NCBI GenBank assembly: GCA_037043455.1 | Contig: JAWPHD010005603.1 | Coordinates: 62,001-126,000, forward strand | Source: Cyrtodaria siliqua | Taxonomy: Eukaryota; Mollusca; Bivalvia; Adapedonta; Hiatellidae | Direction: 5' to 3' | Length of the DNA: 64,000 bases | Shown: one piece after another, positions 24,022 through 39,000 of the stretch | How the letters are laid out: the number at the start of each line of letters is the position of its first letter | Position numbering within the stretch: position 1 is the stretch's first letter | Notes under the pieces: model-generated | Database searches by the model: none | What the model was told of the DNA's origin: nothing | The model's input: the letters and a program-made list of their open reading frames with translations, nothing else | Translations under genes and position numbers: made by a program

Positions 24022-27000
24022 CTGAAAGGAATGACATTTTTAATTCTATATTATGGATTTTACATTTCTTAAAGGCACAAGACTGCCAAACAATGCATTT
24101 TTTTGTATTACTATTACACTGTATGTTAACCAAAACTTGATCAGGTTTACGTGTTAATATGTAAATATCACACCCTTAACACATACTCCTAATATACTCG
24201 ATAATGAAGAAAAAATTGTTGTTGTTGTTGTTGAAAAAAAAACTAGTTTTAGAACAGAGCTTTTTAAAAAGCTAGCAGGCTGATATTTTGCGCTATCACC
24301 CGCTATGATGCGTTGAGGGTGATAGCGCGAAATATCAACCCGGCAGGGTATGGGGATTTTACATGGAGTATTTACAGTGAGGTATAATAATAACAGATAA
24401 TACACACTGTTTATGAACTTATAAATGATCTGCATTTGTCTTCGTTAAACATCATTTCGAGGGATCAGTGCAAAATCATTGTAACTACATATGAATAAAG
24501 AAGGAGATACAATAATTTTGCACTGAACCCTCGATTTTTAATTTCATTATTAGTCACCAACTAAAAATCATTGAAGCATCTTCAAACATGGATATTTTAA
24601 TTATGCATTCATCAATTTATATATATGTGATATTTTATAAACGTTACACATAAGTTAATCTTATACAACATATACAATAGAGTTGTTATACAACATATAC
24701 CACAGAGTTGTTATACAACATATACCACAGAGTTGTTATACAACAGAGTTGTTATACAACATATACAACAGAGTTGTTATACAACATATACAACAGAGTT
24801 GTTATACAACATATACCACAGAGTTGTTATACAACATATACAACTGAGTTGTTATACAACATATACAACAGAGTTGTTATACAACATATACAACAGAGTT
24901 GTTATACAACATATACAACTCTTATACAACAGAGTTGTTATACAACATATACAACAGAGTTGTTATACAACATATACAACTCTTATACAACAGAGTTGTT
25001 ATACAACATATACAACTCTTATACAACAGAGTTGTTATACAACATATACAACAGAGTTGTTTTACAACATATACAACAGAGTTGTTATACAACATATACA
25101 ACAGAGTTGTTATACAATAATATACAACAGAGTTGTTATACAATATATACAACAGAGTTGTTATACAACATATACAACATAGTTGTTATACAACATATAC
25201 AACAGAGTTGTTATACAACATATACAACAGAGTTGTTATACAACATATACAACAGAGTTGTTATACAACATATACAACAGAGTTGTTATACAACATATAC
25301 AACAGAGTTTTTATACAACATATACAACAGAGTTGTTATACAACATATACAACAGAGTTGTTATACAACAGAGTTGTTATACAACATATACCACAGAGTT
25401 GTTATACAACATATACCACAGAGTTGTTATACAACATATACCACAGAGTTGTTATACAACATATACCACAGAGTTGTTACCACAGAGTTGTTATACAACA
25501 TATACCACAGAGTTGTTATACAACATATACCACAGAGTTGTTATACAACATATACCACAGAGTTGTTATACAACATATACAACAGAGTTGTTATACAACA
25601 TATACAACAGAGTTGTTATACAATTTGACAGTTTAGTTACTTTAAGTTCAAACACCTTAAGGCAAATCTAATCGCAAAATGATTTTAGATTACAAGCTTT
25701 GAATCTAAAAAGCAGGATATGAGGATTGCGAGCAATGATTTTGTTTCACATGCCTAGATCTTCAGTGGGCCTGTTCATGCAGATGAAACATGTGAATTAT
25801 TTATCAACATTTCATACATGAATGAAAGCATTACTAAGCAATGATTAGGTGTATTGTACATTATACATCAGAGTTGGTGGTGGATGTGGTAAGATTTCAA
25901 CAAATATAGAGTTTCAATTAATTACCAGCTGTAACATCCAACATCATAATAAATGTTAAATATATAAATTGATGAATGCATAAATTATGTAAAACATCGT
26001 TCACACAGATTTAAAAGATTGCAATCTGTTTTCAAAATTGAATGTTGTTTAATGGCTCATCAACACAGTCTAGGTTATATAGAGCCGCCCCAGAGAGAGG
26101 GGAAATATACATAGGAATCCAGGAACCGTGCCCTACTCTTATTACCGAATAGATTCCTATGGTTCTTTAATGTGCTCGGAGGATAGACTGATACACGGGA
26201 CCGCCCGGTTTACGTCCCCATCCGACAGACGAGGCTAAGGGAAAGTGTCTTGCCCAAGAACACACCTATGAAACTCAGTGGCACCATGGAGGATTGAACC
26301 CGGGGCCTCCGGTTACAAATCCGCCGCGCTACCGACTGCGCCACGCCAGCCCTCTGTTTTCAAAAGAAGTATACTTAACTGTATGCTTTTTTGTAGGATT
26401 TGTAGTATTGTTGTGTATATGGATGTAGTATTGTTGTGTATATGGATGTAGTATTGTTGTGTATATGGATGTTTGCATGTGTGCGCATATGCATGCGTAT
26501 GAATGTTTTATATGTATTTATCTCTTTTATAGCATTATTGTTTGAAAGCTACATTGAAAATAAGTGTTAGTATTTTATATGCATAACCTAATGTGTTTTA
26601 ACCTTCGTTAAATAAAGAAATTATTAGTATTATTATTATTACTTGTTTTACAATATGTTTCACGTCAATCAGTTTAAATGTAGAGATGCCATCTTTATTA
26701 ATATTTTCCCCGTGTGGTTGCCGGGGTAGAATACAACCACTGCAAACACACCATCACATGCAGAGAGGTAGGACCCACCCCCCCCATTCATATTCATTTT
26801 GTCATTTTTTGTTCATGCTCATTAAAGGTCTTCATCATGACCCCTGCATTGTTTCAGGTGCCATCTCGCTCACATCACTAAGAGCAGTGGCAGAAAAACA
26901 ATAACGTGGCTCCAGCGTAAATGGAGTTTCTACGATAGAGTTTGCAGCAACTCTGCAATTCAGGGTGAGAAGGTTCTAGGCCCATTTTCCATATTTTATC

Positions 27001-30000
27001 TCGATGTACATGGAAGATGAGCCTGGCATGTTCATGCCTTTTAGGCGCCATATAACCTTTTCATGTGTTGGTGCGCCTTAAAACCCCAATTCAATTCAAT
27101 TTATTAATATTTAAAAGATTGCAATCTGTTTTCAAAGAAGTATACTTAAACAACTAATACTCTTAATTGAACTGCTGTGTTTAAAGGACACCCAAATTTC
27201 CATTTATGACAGGTGGCTCCTTATTAACACCTCCATGGCCAGGATAGTAAAGAAGCTGCTCGCCTCTCACCGCTGCGAGTTTTGAATCCTTGTGGGAGCT
27301 CGACTTGTAAAGTGTTGATTCTTACGGATGACGGGCGTATATAGTAATGGTTCTACACAGGAAAACGGAGCCGTATGCCTCTACCACAAAAATCAAATGT
27401 CATATATGGCCTAACATGTGCTAAAAATTATGTAAAACATCATTCACACAATTACAGGTTCTTAAGACATAATTATCATTATTTCAAACAAGTTGCCTCT
27501 AAAAACAAGAGACACCTGTATTCAGGTGCTGCTGAAACAGTGTTGACAGTATTTCAATACTGCCACCACAGGTCTGACATGCATGTTTGGTGTGCGTTCT
27601 CAAGTTGATACAGCTGGTAATTAATTGAAACTCTATATTTGTTGAACTCTTACCACATCCACCACCAACTCTAGTGTATAATGTACAATACAGTGTTCTG
27701 CAATCCTTCAGTTATGTACATTATTATACCTATATCTCTGTTTGATCTTAAGCAACTAGACACTTTCCCTTAGCCTCGTCCTTCGGATGGGGACGTAAAT
27801 CGGGCGGTCCCGTGTATCGGCCTATGCTCAGAGCACATTAAAGAACCATAGGAATCTATTCGATAATAAAAGTAGAACACGGTTCCCGGATTCCTATGTA
27901 TCCTTCCCCTCTCTCTGGGGCGGCCCTAAATAACCTATACTGTGTTGATGAGCCGTTAAACAACATTCAATTCAATTCTTAAGCAACTGCATGTTAACAA
28001 TAACTATCTCGAACTGAACATGATCATGGAGATGGGGTGAAAGGGTGGGAGAAAGGGGAGGGGTATGTTGATTAGTGGTTGTAGTAGTGTAGTTTTAATT
28101 GAACTGAATTGGGTTTTACGGTGCACCAAAACATAAAAGGTTATATGGCGCCTAACAAGAACGAAATGCCAGGCTCATCCTCCATTTACATCAAGATAAA
28201 ATATGGAGAATTGGCCTCGAACCTTCTAACCTGCAGAACTGCAGAGTTGCTGCAAATTCTATTGTACGATGAAGCCACGTTTCCACATTTGCATATGCGG
28301 TGTCATGATGAAGACCTTGAATGAGCATGATAAAACAAGAAATGTCACAGTAAGTGACAAATGCCCCCGAAGTGACCTGTAAGTGTGACCTTGACCTTGG
28401 AGCAATATGAAACCAACAGATTTATTTAAAAAAAAAAAAAAAAAAAATTTTTTTTTAAAAATAATGAAAAAAAAAAGAAAAAAAAAAAGTAAACAAAAAA
28501 AGTAAAAAAAAAAGGTAAAAAAAGAAAAAAAAAATTATTTTTTTTGCGACACGACGTCTTGTTGTGGTGAGCAATTGTGCGAAGTTATTTGAAAATCCAT
28601 CCATTATTGTCAGAGTTATGAAGCGGACACGAGTATACAGACAAACGGATTTTGACCTTTGACCTCTAAGTGTGACCTTGACTTTGGAGCCACGGACCTG
28701 GTTTTTGTGCGCGACACGTCGTCTTATTGTGGTGAGCAATTGTGCGAAGTTATTTGAAAATCCATCCATTATTGTCAGAGTTATGAAGTGGACACGATTG
28801 TACACGCGAACGGACAGACAGTGCGACTACTATATGCCACCCTTTGGGGGCATAAAAAATGACAAAATAAACATGAAGGGGTGTAGTGTAGTAGAGGTTG
28901 TACATATCATTGAGGTAAGAGGTGGTTGAATGTTGTAGGGGGCAAGAAACAATGACCCCTTTGTCCAGTGGTTGGTGGTGTGGGTATTTTTTATTAGTGG
29001 TTATAGACCTTTGGGGAAAGAGGTGTTTGAGTGGTGCATACGTTGGCAAGGGGAGTAGGGAACAAGGACCCCTCAATCCAGAGTTTGGGGGCATGTCATT
29101 TATGGGCTGTGCATGGGTTATGGACCATCGGGGAAAGAGGGACCTGAGTGGTGAAATAGCGGGGTAGGAAGGAAAAGGACTCCTCTGTCCAACACCAATT
29201 GTATGGTTGCTTATGACATTTACAGTTTAGTCAGTTAGTGTGCCCCTAATTAATACAGGTATGGTTTAACACACAACTTACATTATCCTTGCCATTGCTG
29301 TGCATCAGTATCTGCATGGACATGCCTGTCCCTGGAAATCTCTGATTCATCTTCACCTTCAATAAAACATGTCATTCATTATTACTACATTATGTCTTTT
29401 TGTAAACAACTTTTCTGTCTGAAATCAACAACCAATCCATCTAAGTTTGTTTAAACATTAACTCATGTGAGAGGTATGTGCGGATAATAACAGATCTTAT
29501 GCTTTTGGAAGTTGTGTCCCTTGAGATACATTAAAAATGTCTTTATACTGTGTGTAAGTAATCAGTCTTGGCTGTCAGATCACAGAAGTGTCACTAGAAT
29601 GTCTACAATGTTAACCTAGAACATCTATAGCTTGAAGGACATTTCCTATAAACAGGTTGTTTTAATTTTGCTTTAAAATGCGTTAAATATTTATTTCACT
29701 CAGCTTGACACAGATGCTCACTGTGTGAGAAAGCCACGACAGGCAGATTACACGCAAACTATGATCTCACATTCAACAATGTCAGGTAGAGAAAGTAAAG
29801 TAGGGAAAGTCAAGCAGTATGTATGGATGGATGGGGTTTATCGTCACCTTCAACAATCGTTCACGATGGTATCTACTTGTAGCAATGAGCTCAATCTCAA
29901 CTTGATAGGTCTGTCACACTGTAATACCTCGCTGTTGAACTGAATTGGGTTTTAAGGCGCACCAACACATGAAAGGTTATATGGAGCCTAACAGGCATGA

Positions 30001-33000
30001 ATATGTCAGGCTCATCCTCCATGTACATCGAGATAAAATATGGAGAATGAGCCTAGGACCTTCTCACCCTGAACTGCAGAGTTGCCTCAAAATTCTATTG
30101 TAGACACTCCATTTATGTTGGAGCCAAGTTTATTGTTTTTCTGCCACTGCTCTTAGTGATGAGAGCGAGATGGCCACTCAGACACAGTATATGGACACCT
30201 AGCCTCGGTCACCCGGCCCGCTTCTGATTTTTTCTTTAAGTTATGCTAAAAGGATCCAGAACCAGAGCCTGGGGAAAATAGGACATTTGAAATCGCCCCA
30301 ACGTTTTGGGCGATTTTGGCGAGATTTTTAGAGATTCAACGAGACTTTCAAAAAAACATATTTTTAAGGTAATTTAATAATAATTTCTTATTTTTAACTG
30401 AGAAGCAGCAGTGATGTTAAGAAGTTAAAAAAGTTTAACTGATGCATCAACAATTGACATTGTACGTTTATTTACAACATGACGTCATGCAAATGTCGAC
30501 TTTATGCGCGCAAATAAATTGTGCTAATCGCTAGTGGGCGCTTTAATTGGCCTAATCTGCCCAAGCATAATACGGTCTAGCTGACTGAGACTAACTGACA
30601 CCAGGCCTACCAATCCTATCACTACTCTTTAAATGCTGGGTGTCCAGCCAGGGAGCTCTAGTACCATGTTTATAAAGTCTTTAGTATCATACTGACAGAG
30701 TGTTGAACCCACGCCCACGACCTCACACACGTGAGGAAATAGTCAAAGAGAGAAAGTCAGGTAGAGAAAGTCTGGTAAAGACAGGAAGAGAAATTCAATA
30801 ATGTGGGGTACAAGAAGTCAACAATGTCAGGTCAAGAAGTCAACAATGTCAGGTCAAGAAACAATGTGGGGTACAAGAAGTAACAAGAGCATATACACAA
30901 GTACAGCAAAGTCATGTCCAGAAAGACAACAGACATGCATAAAACGATGGCAAGTGTTCAGATGCCAACAGTGAAGATAGAAAGTAAATCCAGGATTCAT
31001 AAAAAGAGTTACCAACCTTATCTACACTGACTATGTCTAGTAGAGGTATCACTATATTTCTCATTGATGGAGATTTCTCTCTCTCAAAACACAGGAAACT
31101 GAAAAGTGTTGTTATTTAGAACAATAAAATGTATCTTGTCATTTTAATCACCGAAAAACCAAGTATAATAAACTTTGGATATATAGTAAAATAGTTAAGG
31201 TACAGATCATAATCAGCTACGTGTACATGGTGTAGCATTGTTTATCTGCATATCCTGGGCTGGCACAGGATCCACAGATCTGAGTGCCTTAAGGGACATA
31301 TAATCGTTCTCAGGTTACCTGTCCCAATATTACTAGTCCAGTCATGAAAAGGACTAAATAAAATTATAAACAAAGATTATATCGTAGTTCAATATCTTAT
31401 TTCAAAATCAGTTGGAAGTATAAATCGTTTCCTTTTCACTTCATTAAATAAAAAGACACTGTTTTGAATAGGCAATTTATCGTGACATTAAAAGTTGCAT
31501 GTAAGAATTATTAAAACTATATGCATCAGTGCTCACGGAAAATATTTTTAACAAGCAGGCCCTGAATTAATACTGGCAGGCCCTTAGTTATATAGTAAAA
31601 TATTGCAAAAAGGGACAACCAGATTTTGACTGGCCCCGGCCTTATGGCTATCCTTTTTTGTGAGCACTGTACATGTGGCGTTTTTCAAGTCCTCATTATG
31701 TTGCAATTTTACTTGATTAACATCAGTACGTTGTTTCACTTCCATCACAACCTCCTAAGTAGCCAGTATTACCTACCTTTTTGTGAGGTACAGTTTGCCT
31801 CGCTTCTTGGAGAGAAGTGTAAATATGTTCTTGTCCTTGCCTACTAACACAGTCCTCTTGCCTTTCATCCAACCTGGCAACACATGTTTATACAGTCAAG
31901 TCAAAGTCATACCGGTAGTCTCAAAATCAATTTAATTTTTGTCCTTTATTACATCCGATTCAAAGGGTAAAGGAATAGAAAATTGCATAATTTGGACACT
32001 GTTCATTCTTGACTTTGACTCACTCAATAAAAAGATGTTTTGAAGTACATTCTTATGTAATGAGTGTATAGTGTATACCATGGTGAAATTCCTAGCTCGG
32101 AAGCCATGGTGACGACTAGAATATTTGTCAATGTGAAAAGACGCCACACTCTGCAGCTAAAATGGTAAATCAGGAAGACCTTTAAGAAAATATCATTTCC
32201 GTCTTATGCTTTTAACATAGTTGAAATTTGATCCCTGAATGGTCAGACCAAATAGGAATGGATTGGAAAAGTTAAAATGATTGAGATGGATTAGGTTTAT
32301 ATGAGAACATTTTTTACATTTAGAGTATGGCTACAATGACAGAGTTACATGTATAATTAAACAAATTTGCACAAGACATATTTCACCTACCCCTGAGTGG
32401 ATATTCCGAAGATGGTAGGGAGAAGAGCTGCCTGAAGTCCGTGCTTTTACTTTCGTCATCGCTGGACGAGTCAGAGTCGGAATTGCCGCCATCTACAGTT
32501 GTCTCTGCCTCTGCGCCATTACGGGCTACCACAATGTACTGTAAATATATAACATTCTCCACCATTATGGGGTACAACAATGTACTGTAAATATATAACC
32601 GTCTCCACCATAACAGGGTAACACAATGTACTGTAAATATGTAACAGGGTCCACCACTACGGAGTACCACAATGTACTGTAAATACGTAAAAGTCTCCAC
32701 CATTACGGGGTACCACAATGTACTGTACATATATGTCTTCACCATTACGGGGTACCACAATGTACTGTACACATATAACAGTCTCCACCATTACGGGGTA
32801 CCACAATGTACTGTACATATATAAGTCTCCACCATTACAGGGTACCATACTGTACTGTACATATATGTCTCCACTATTACGGGGTACCACAATGTACTGT
32901 ACATATATAAGTCTCCACCATTACAGGGTACCATACTGTACTGTACATATATGTCTCCACCATTACGGGGTACCACAATGTACTGTACATATATAAGTCT

Positions 33001-36000
33001 CCACCATTACCGGGTACCACAATGTACTGTACATATGTCTCCACCATTTAGGAGGTACCACAATGTACTGTACATATATAACAGTCTCCACCATTACGGG
33101 GTACCACACTGTACTGTACATATGTCTCCACCATTACGGGGTACCTAAATGTACTGTAAATATATAACAATCACCACCATTACTGGGTACCTAAAGGTAC
33201 TGTAAATATATAACAGTCTCCACCATTACAGGGTACTGTAAATATGTAACAGATTATTACTAACTTACATTTATTTCATATGGATTCTTAAACCTTGATC
33301 ATAATTTGTGTCTCCATTAACCCGTAACCTGCTAAGCACGACTATAATAGCCTTTGCGTCCATTGTAAACCCAGATCAGCCTGCGAGTAACTCAGGGTTT
33401 ACCATGTCTGGCTGCTGATCAGTCATTTCCCCAAAACACACCTTTTCACATAAATGGAATGGTCTTAATTCAAAGAAAGAACAGTCCATTATATATATGG
33501 GTGTTAAGGGTTAATGGTAACAACAGTTAAGGCAGAGCTAAAGCATGCAAAACAATGAATGGTGTTTTCATACTTTCAGGTTGGAAATGTATATCACATT
33601 CTTAATCCCCATTCAAAATGGCTTTAAATAATGCAACTTGAAAGAAATACCTCTCTAAAATTAAAATCCATTATATACATACCTTATCCATCTGTGATGT
33701 GACATACTGCTTGTTATACTGTGCGTCTGTGGGTAGGGTCTGCCACAGACGGTAGTTCGAGTCATACTTCTTCTGTAGGCGCGGATATTTGTTGTACAGG
33801 CTGTTCACGAAGAATACTTTAACACCAATACCTAATCCTGCAGGGTAATGGAACAGGTGATGACACACAAATACATATAGGTATAGACTTTATTTAATTA
33901 AAGGGAATTTAGTGACATAGCCAAACAGTTTTTATTACTGAGAGTTCTGAAAAACTTTGGAAAAAGGTGTAAAAATTATCAAATCGGATAACAAAGAAAG
34001 AAGATCTGACCATTTGAAGGTTGTCATAAAATGGATATGGGAGTGGCCATTTTGAGAAATATGACATCATAGTTCTAAATTACCATAAATAGCATATTGG
34101 TAAATATCATTTAAGGCAAAGAAAATCACTGCAAATGAATGCTAATTCCTTTACTGGCCATGTTATGCATTATAACACTTTAGTATACTTATTTTTCACA
34201 CCATTGCTGTCATTTCCCCTATACATCATTTAATTAACATATTCATATTAATTCCATATATGGTAATTTAGAACTATGATGTCATAGTTCCCAAAATGAC
34301 GGCTTCTATATCCATTTCAAATGAACTTTCAAATGATCATATCTTCTTTGTTTATCATCCGATTTTGATAATTGTTTCATCTGTGACCAAGTTTTTCAGA
34401 ACTCTGAAAAAGATTGTTTGGCTGCATGTCTACATTCCCTTTAATATCAATTACAAAACAAGCTCTCGGTTATACTACTTATGCCATGAAACTATTGTGC
34501 CTGGTTCTGTCTTTATGTATAGTTACAACAGTTTTGCCTGCACCCCACAGTTATGCTACTTTTGCCATGAAACTATTGTATCTGGTTCTTTCTTCGTATA
34601 TAGTTAAAACAGTTTTGCCTGCACCCCACTGTTATGCTACTTATGCCATGAAACTATTGTCTGGTTCTTTATGTATAGTTACAACAGTTTTGCCTGCACC
34701 GCACAGTTATGCTACTTATGACATGAAACTATTGTATCTGGTTCTTTCTTTATGTATAGTTACAGCAGTTTTGCCTGCACCCCACAGTTATGCTACTTAT
34801 GACATGAAACTATTGTATCTGGTTCTTTCTTCGTATATAGTTACAGCAGTTTTGCCTGCACCCTACAGTTATGCTACTTATGACATGAAACTATTGTATC
34901 TGGTTCTTTCTTCGTATATAGTTACAGCAGTTTTGCCTGCACCCCACAGTTATGCTACTTATGCCATGAAACTATTGTATCTGGTTCTTTCTTTATGTAT
35001 AGTTACAGCAGTTTTGCCTGCACCCCGCAGTTATGCTACTTATGCCATGAAACTATTGTGTCTGGTTCTTTCTTTATGTATAGTTACAACAGTTTTGCCT
35101 GCACCCCACTGTTATGCTACTTATACCATGAAACTATTGTGTCTGGTTCTTTCTTCGTATATAGTTACAGCAGTTTTGCCTGCACCCTACAGTTATGCTA
35201 CTTATGACATGAAACTATTGTGTCTGGTTCTTTCTTCGTATATAGTTACAACAGTTTTGCCTGCACCCCACTGTTATGCTACTTATGACATGAAACTATT
35301 GTGTCTGGTTCTTTCTTCGTATATATTTACAACAGTTTTGCCTGCACCCCACTGTTATGCTACTTATGACATGAAACTATTGTGTCTTGTTCTTTCTTCG
35401 TATATAGTTACAGCAGTTTTGCCTGCACCCCACTGTTATGCTACTTATGACATGAAACTATTGTGTCTGGTTCTTTCTTCGTATATAGTTACAGCAGTTT
35501 TGCCTGCACCCCACTGTTATGCTACTTATGACATGAAACTATTGTGTCTGGTTCTTTCTTCGTATATAGTTACAGCAGTTTTGCCTGCACCCCACTGTTA
35601 TGCTTCTTATGACATGAAACTATTGTGTCTGGTTCTTTCTTTATGTATAGTTACAGCAGTTTTGCCTGCACCCCAGTTATGCTACTTATGCCATGAAACT
35701 ATTGTATCTGGTTCTTTCTTCGTATATAGTTACAACAGTTTTGCCTTCACCCCACAGTTATGCTACTTATGCCATGAAACTATTGTATCTGGTTCTTTCT
35801 TCGTATATAGTTACAGCAGTTTTTCCTGCACCCCACAGTTATGCTACTTATGCCATGAAACTATTGTGTCTGGTTCTTTCTTCGTATATAGTTACAACAG
35901 TTTTGCCTACACCCCACAGTTATGCTACTTATGCCATGAAACTATTGTGTCTGGTTCTTTCTTCGTATATAGTTACAGCAGTTTTTCCTGCTCCCCACAG

Positions 36001-39000
36001 TTATGCTACTTATGCCATGAAACTATTGTGTCTGGTTCTTTCTTCGTATATAGTTACAACAGTTTTGCCTGCACCCCACTGTTATGCTTCTTATGACATG
36101 AAACTATTGTGTCTGGTTCTTTCTTTATGTATAGTTACAGCAGTTTTGCCTGCACCCCAGTTATGCTACTTATGCCATGAAACTATTGTATCTGGTTCTT
36201 TCTTCGTATATAGTTACAGCAGTTTTTCCTGCACCCCACAGTTATGCTACTTATGCCATGAAACTATTGTGTCTGGTTCTTTCTTCGTATATAGTTACAA
36301 CAGTTTTGCCTACACCCCACAGTTATGCTACTTATGCCATGAAACTATTGTGTCTGGTTCTTTTTTCGTATATAGTTACAGCAGTTTTGCCTGCACCCCA
36401 CTGTTATGCTACTTATGACATGAAACTATTGTGTCTGGTTTTTTCTTCGTATATAGTTACAGCAGTTTTGCCTGCACCCCACTGTTATGCTACTTATGAC
36501 ATGAAACTATTGTGTCTGGTTCTTTCTTCGTATATAGTTACAGCAGTTTTGCCTGCACCCTACAGTTATGCTACTTATGACATGAAACTATTGTATCTGG
36601 TTCTTTCTTCGTATATAGTTACAGCAGTTTTGCCTGCACCCCACAGTTATGCTACTTATGCCATAAAACTATTGTATCTGGTTCTTTCTTTATGTATAGT
36701 TACAGCAGTTTTGCCTGCACCCCGCAGTTATGCTACTTATGCCATGAAACTATTGTGTCTGGTTCTTTCTTTATGTATAGTTACAACAGTTTTGCCTGCA
36801 CCCCACTGTTATGCTACTTATACCATGAAACTATTGTGTCTGGTTCTTTCTTCGTATATAGTTACAGCAGTTTTGCCTGCACCCTACAGTTATGCTACTT
36901 ATGACATGAAACTATTGTGTCTGGTTCTTTCTTCGTATATAGTTACAACAGTTTTGCCTGCACCCCACTGTTATGCTACTTATGACATGAAACTATTGTG
37001 TCTGGTTCTTTCTTCGTATATATTTACAACAGTTTTGCCTGCACCCCACTGTTATGCTACTTATGACATGAAACTATTGTGTCTGGTTCTTTCTTCGTAT
37101 ATAGTTACAGCAGTTTTACCTGCACCCCACTGTTATGCTACTTATGACATGAAACTATTGTGTCTGGTTCTTTCTTCGTATATAGTTACAGCAGTTTTGC
37201 CTGCACCCCACTGTTATGCTACTTATGACATGAAACTATTGTGTCTGGTTCTTTCTTCGTATATAGTTACAGCAGTTTTGCCTGCACCCCACTGTTATGC
37301 TTCTTATGACATGAAACTATTGTGTCTGGTTCTTTCTTTATGTATAGTTACAGCAGTTTTGCCTGCACCCCAGTAATGCTACTTATGCCATGAAACTATT
37401 GTATCTGGTTCTTTCTTCGTATATAGTTACAACAGTTTTGCCTACACCCCACAGTTATGCTACTTATGCCATGAAACTATTGTATCTGGTTCTTTCTTCG
37501 TATATAGTTACAGCAGTTTTTCCTGCACCCCACAGTTATGCTACTTATGCCATGAAACTATTGTGTCTGGTTCTTTCTTCGTATATAGTTACAACAGTTT
37601 TGCCTACACCCCACAGTTATGCTACTTATGCCATGAAACTATTGTGTCTGGTTCTTTCTTCGTATATAGTTACAGCAGTTTTTCCTGCACCCCACAGTTA
37701 TGCTACTTATGCCATGAAACTATTGTGTCTGGTTCTTTCTTCGTATATAGTTACAACAGTTTTGCCTGCACCCCACTGTTATGCTTCTTATGACATGAAA
37801 CTATTGTGTCTGGTTCTTTCTTTATGTATAGTTACAGCAGTTTTGCCTGCAACCCAGTTATGCTACTTATGCCATGAAACTATTGTATCTGGTTCTTTCT
37901 TCGTATATAGTTACAGCAGTTTTTCCTGCACCCCACAGTTATGCTACTTATGCCATGAAACTATTGTGTCTGGTTCTTTCTTCGTATATAGTTACAACAG
38001 TTTTGCCTACACCCCACAGTTATGCTACTTATGCCATGAAACTATTGTGTCTGGTTCTTTTTTCGTATATAGTTACAGCAGTTTTGCCTGCACCCCACTG
38101 TTATGCTACTTATGACATGAAACTATTGTGTCTGGTTTTTTCTTCGTATATAGTTACAGCAGTTTTGCCTGCACCCCACTGTTATGCTACTTATGACATG
38201 AAACTATTGTGTCTGGTTCTTTCTTCGTATATAGTTACAGCAGTTTTGCCTGCACCCCACTGTTATGCTACTTATGACATGAAACTATTGTGTCTGGTTC
38301 TTTCTTCGTATATAGTTACAGCAGTTTTGCCTGCACCCTACAGTTATGCTACTTATGCCATGAAACTATTGTGTCTGGTTCTTTCTTCGTATATAGTTAC
38401 AGCAGTTTTGCCTACACCCCACAGTTATGCTACTTATGCCATGAAACTATTGTGTCTGGTTCTTTCTTCGTATATAGTTACAGCAGTTTTGCCTGCACCC
38501 CACTGTTATGCTTCTTATGACATGAAACTATTGTGTCTGGTTCTTTCTTCGTATATAGTTACAGCAGTTTTGCCTGCACCCCACTGTTATGCTACTTATG
38601 ACATGAAACTATTGCGTCTGGTTCTTTCTTCGTATATAGTTACAGCAGTTTTGCCTGCACCCCACTGTTATGCTACTTATGACATGAAACTATTGTGTCT
38701 GGTTCTTTCTTCGTATATAGTTACAGCAGTTTTGCCTGCACCCCACTGTTATGCTACTTATGACATGAAACTATTGTGTCTGGTTCTTTCTTCGTATATA
38801 GTTACAGCAGTTTTGCCTACACCCCACAGTTATGCTACTTATGACATGAAACTATTGTGTCTGGTTCTTTCTTCGTATATAGTTACAGCAGTTTTGCCTG
38901 CACCCCACTGTTATGCTAATTATACCAGTCATTCTCAATGGTGCACACATAATTTCTTATGCTGTACATGCTGACACTGTGAAACTTGTATACAGAGTGA

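Larger units (their letters stand above)
25626..29281. other. GRAMD4 intron 17, repeat-rich
   Basis: Holds a SINE (26045-26355), a 23-bp triplet repeat (26396-26468), repeat copies at 26800-27102 and 28100-28330, a reversed SINE tail (27763-27985) and a repeat with homopolymer runs (28340-28860). 27235-27300 has tRNA-like A/B-box character. No additional exon is recognised. Confidence 0.5.

Noticed and set aside
24708..25671. 306-codon and overlapping frames in the 25-bp array
   Set aside because: Open in all three frames because the unit has no stop; pure tandem repeat.
34414..37376. Long plus-strand ORFs of 560 and 399 codons
   Set aside because: They are the read-through of the 81-bp array (3n period without stops), inside a GRAMD4 intron on the other strand, with no non-repeat coding part.
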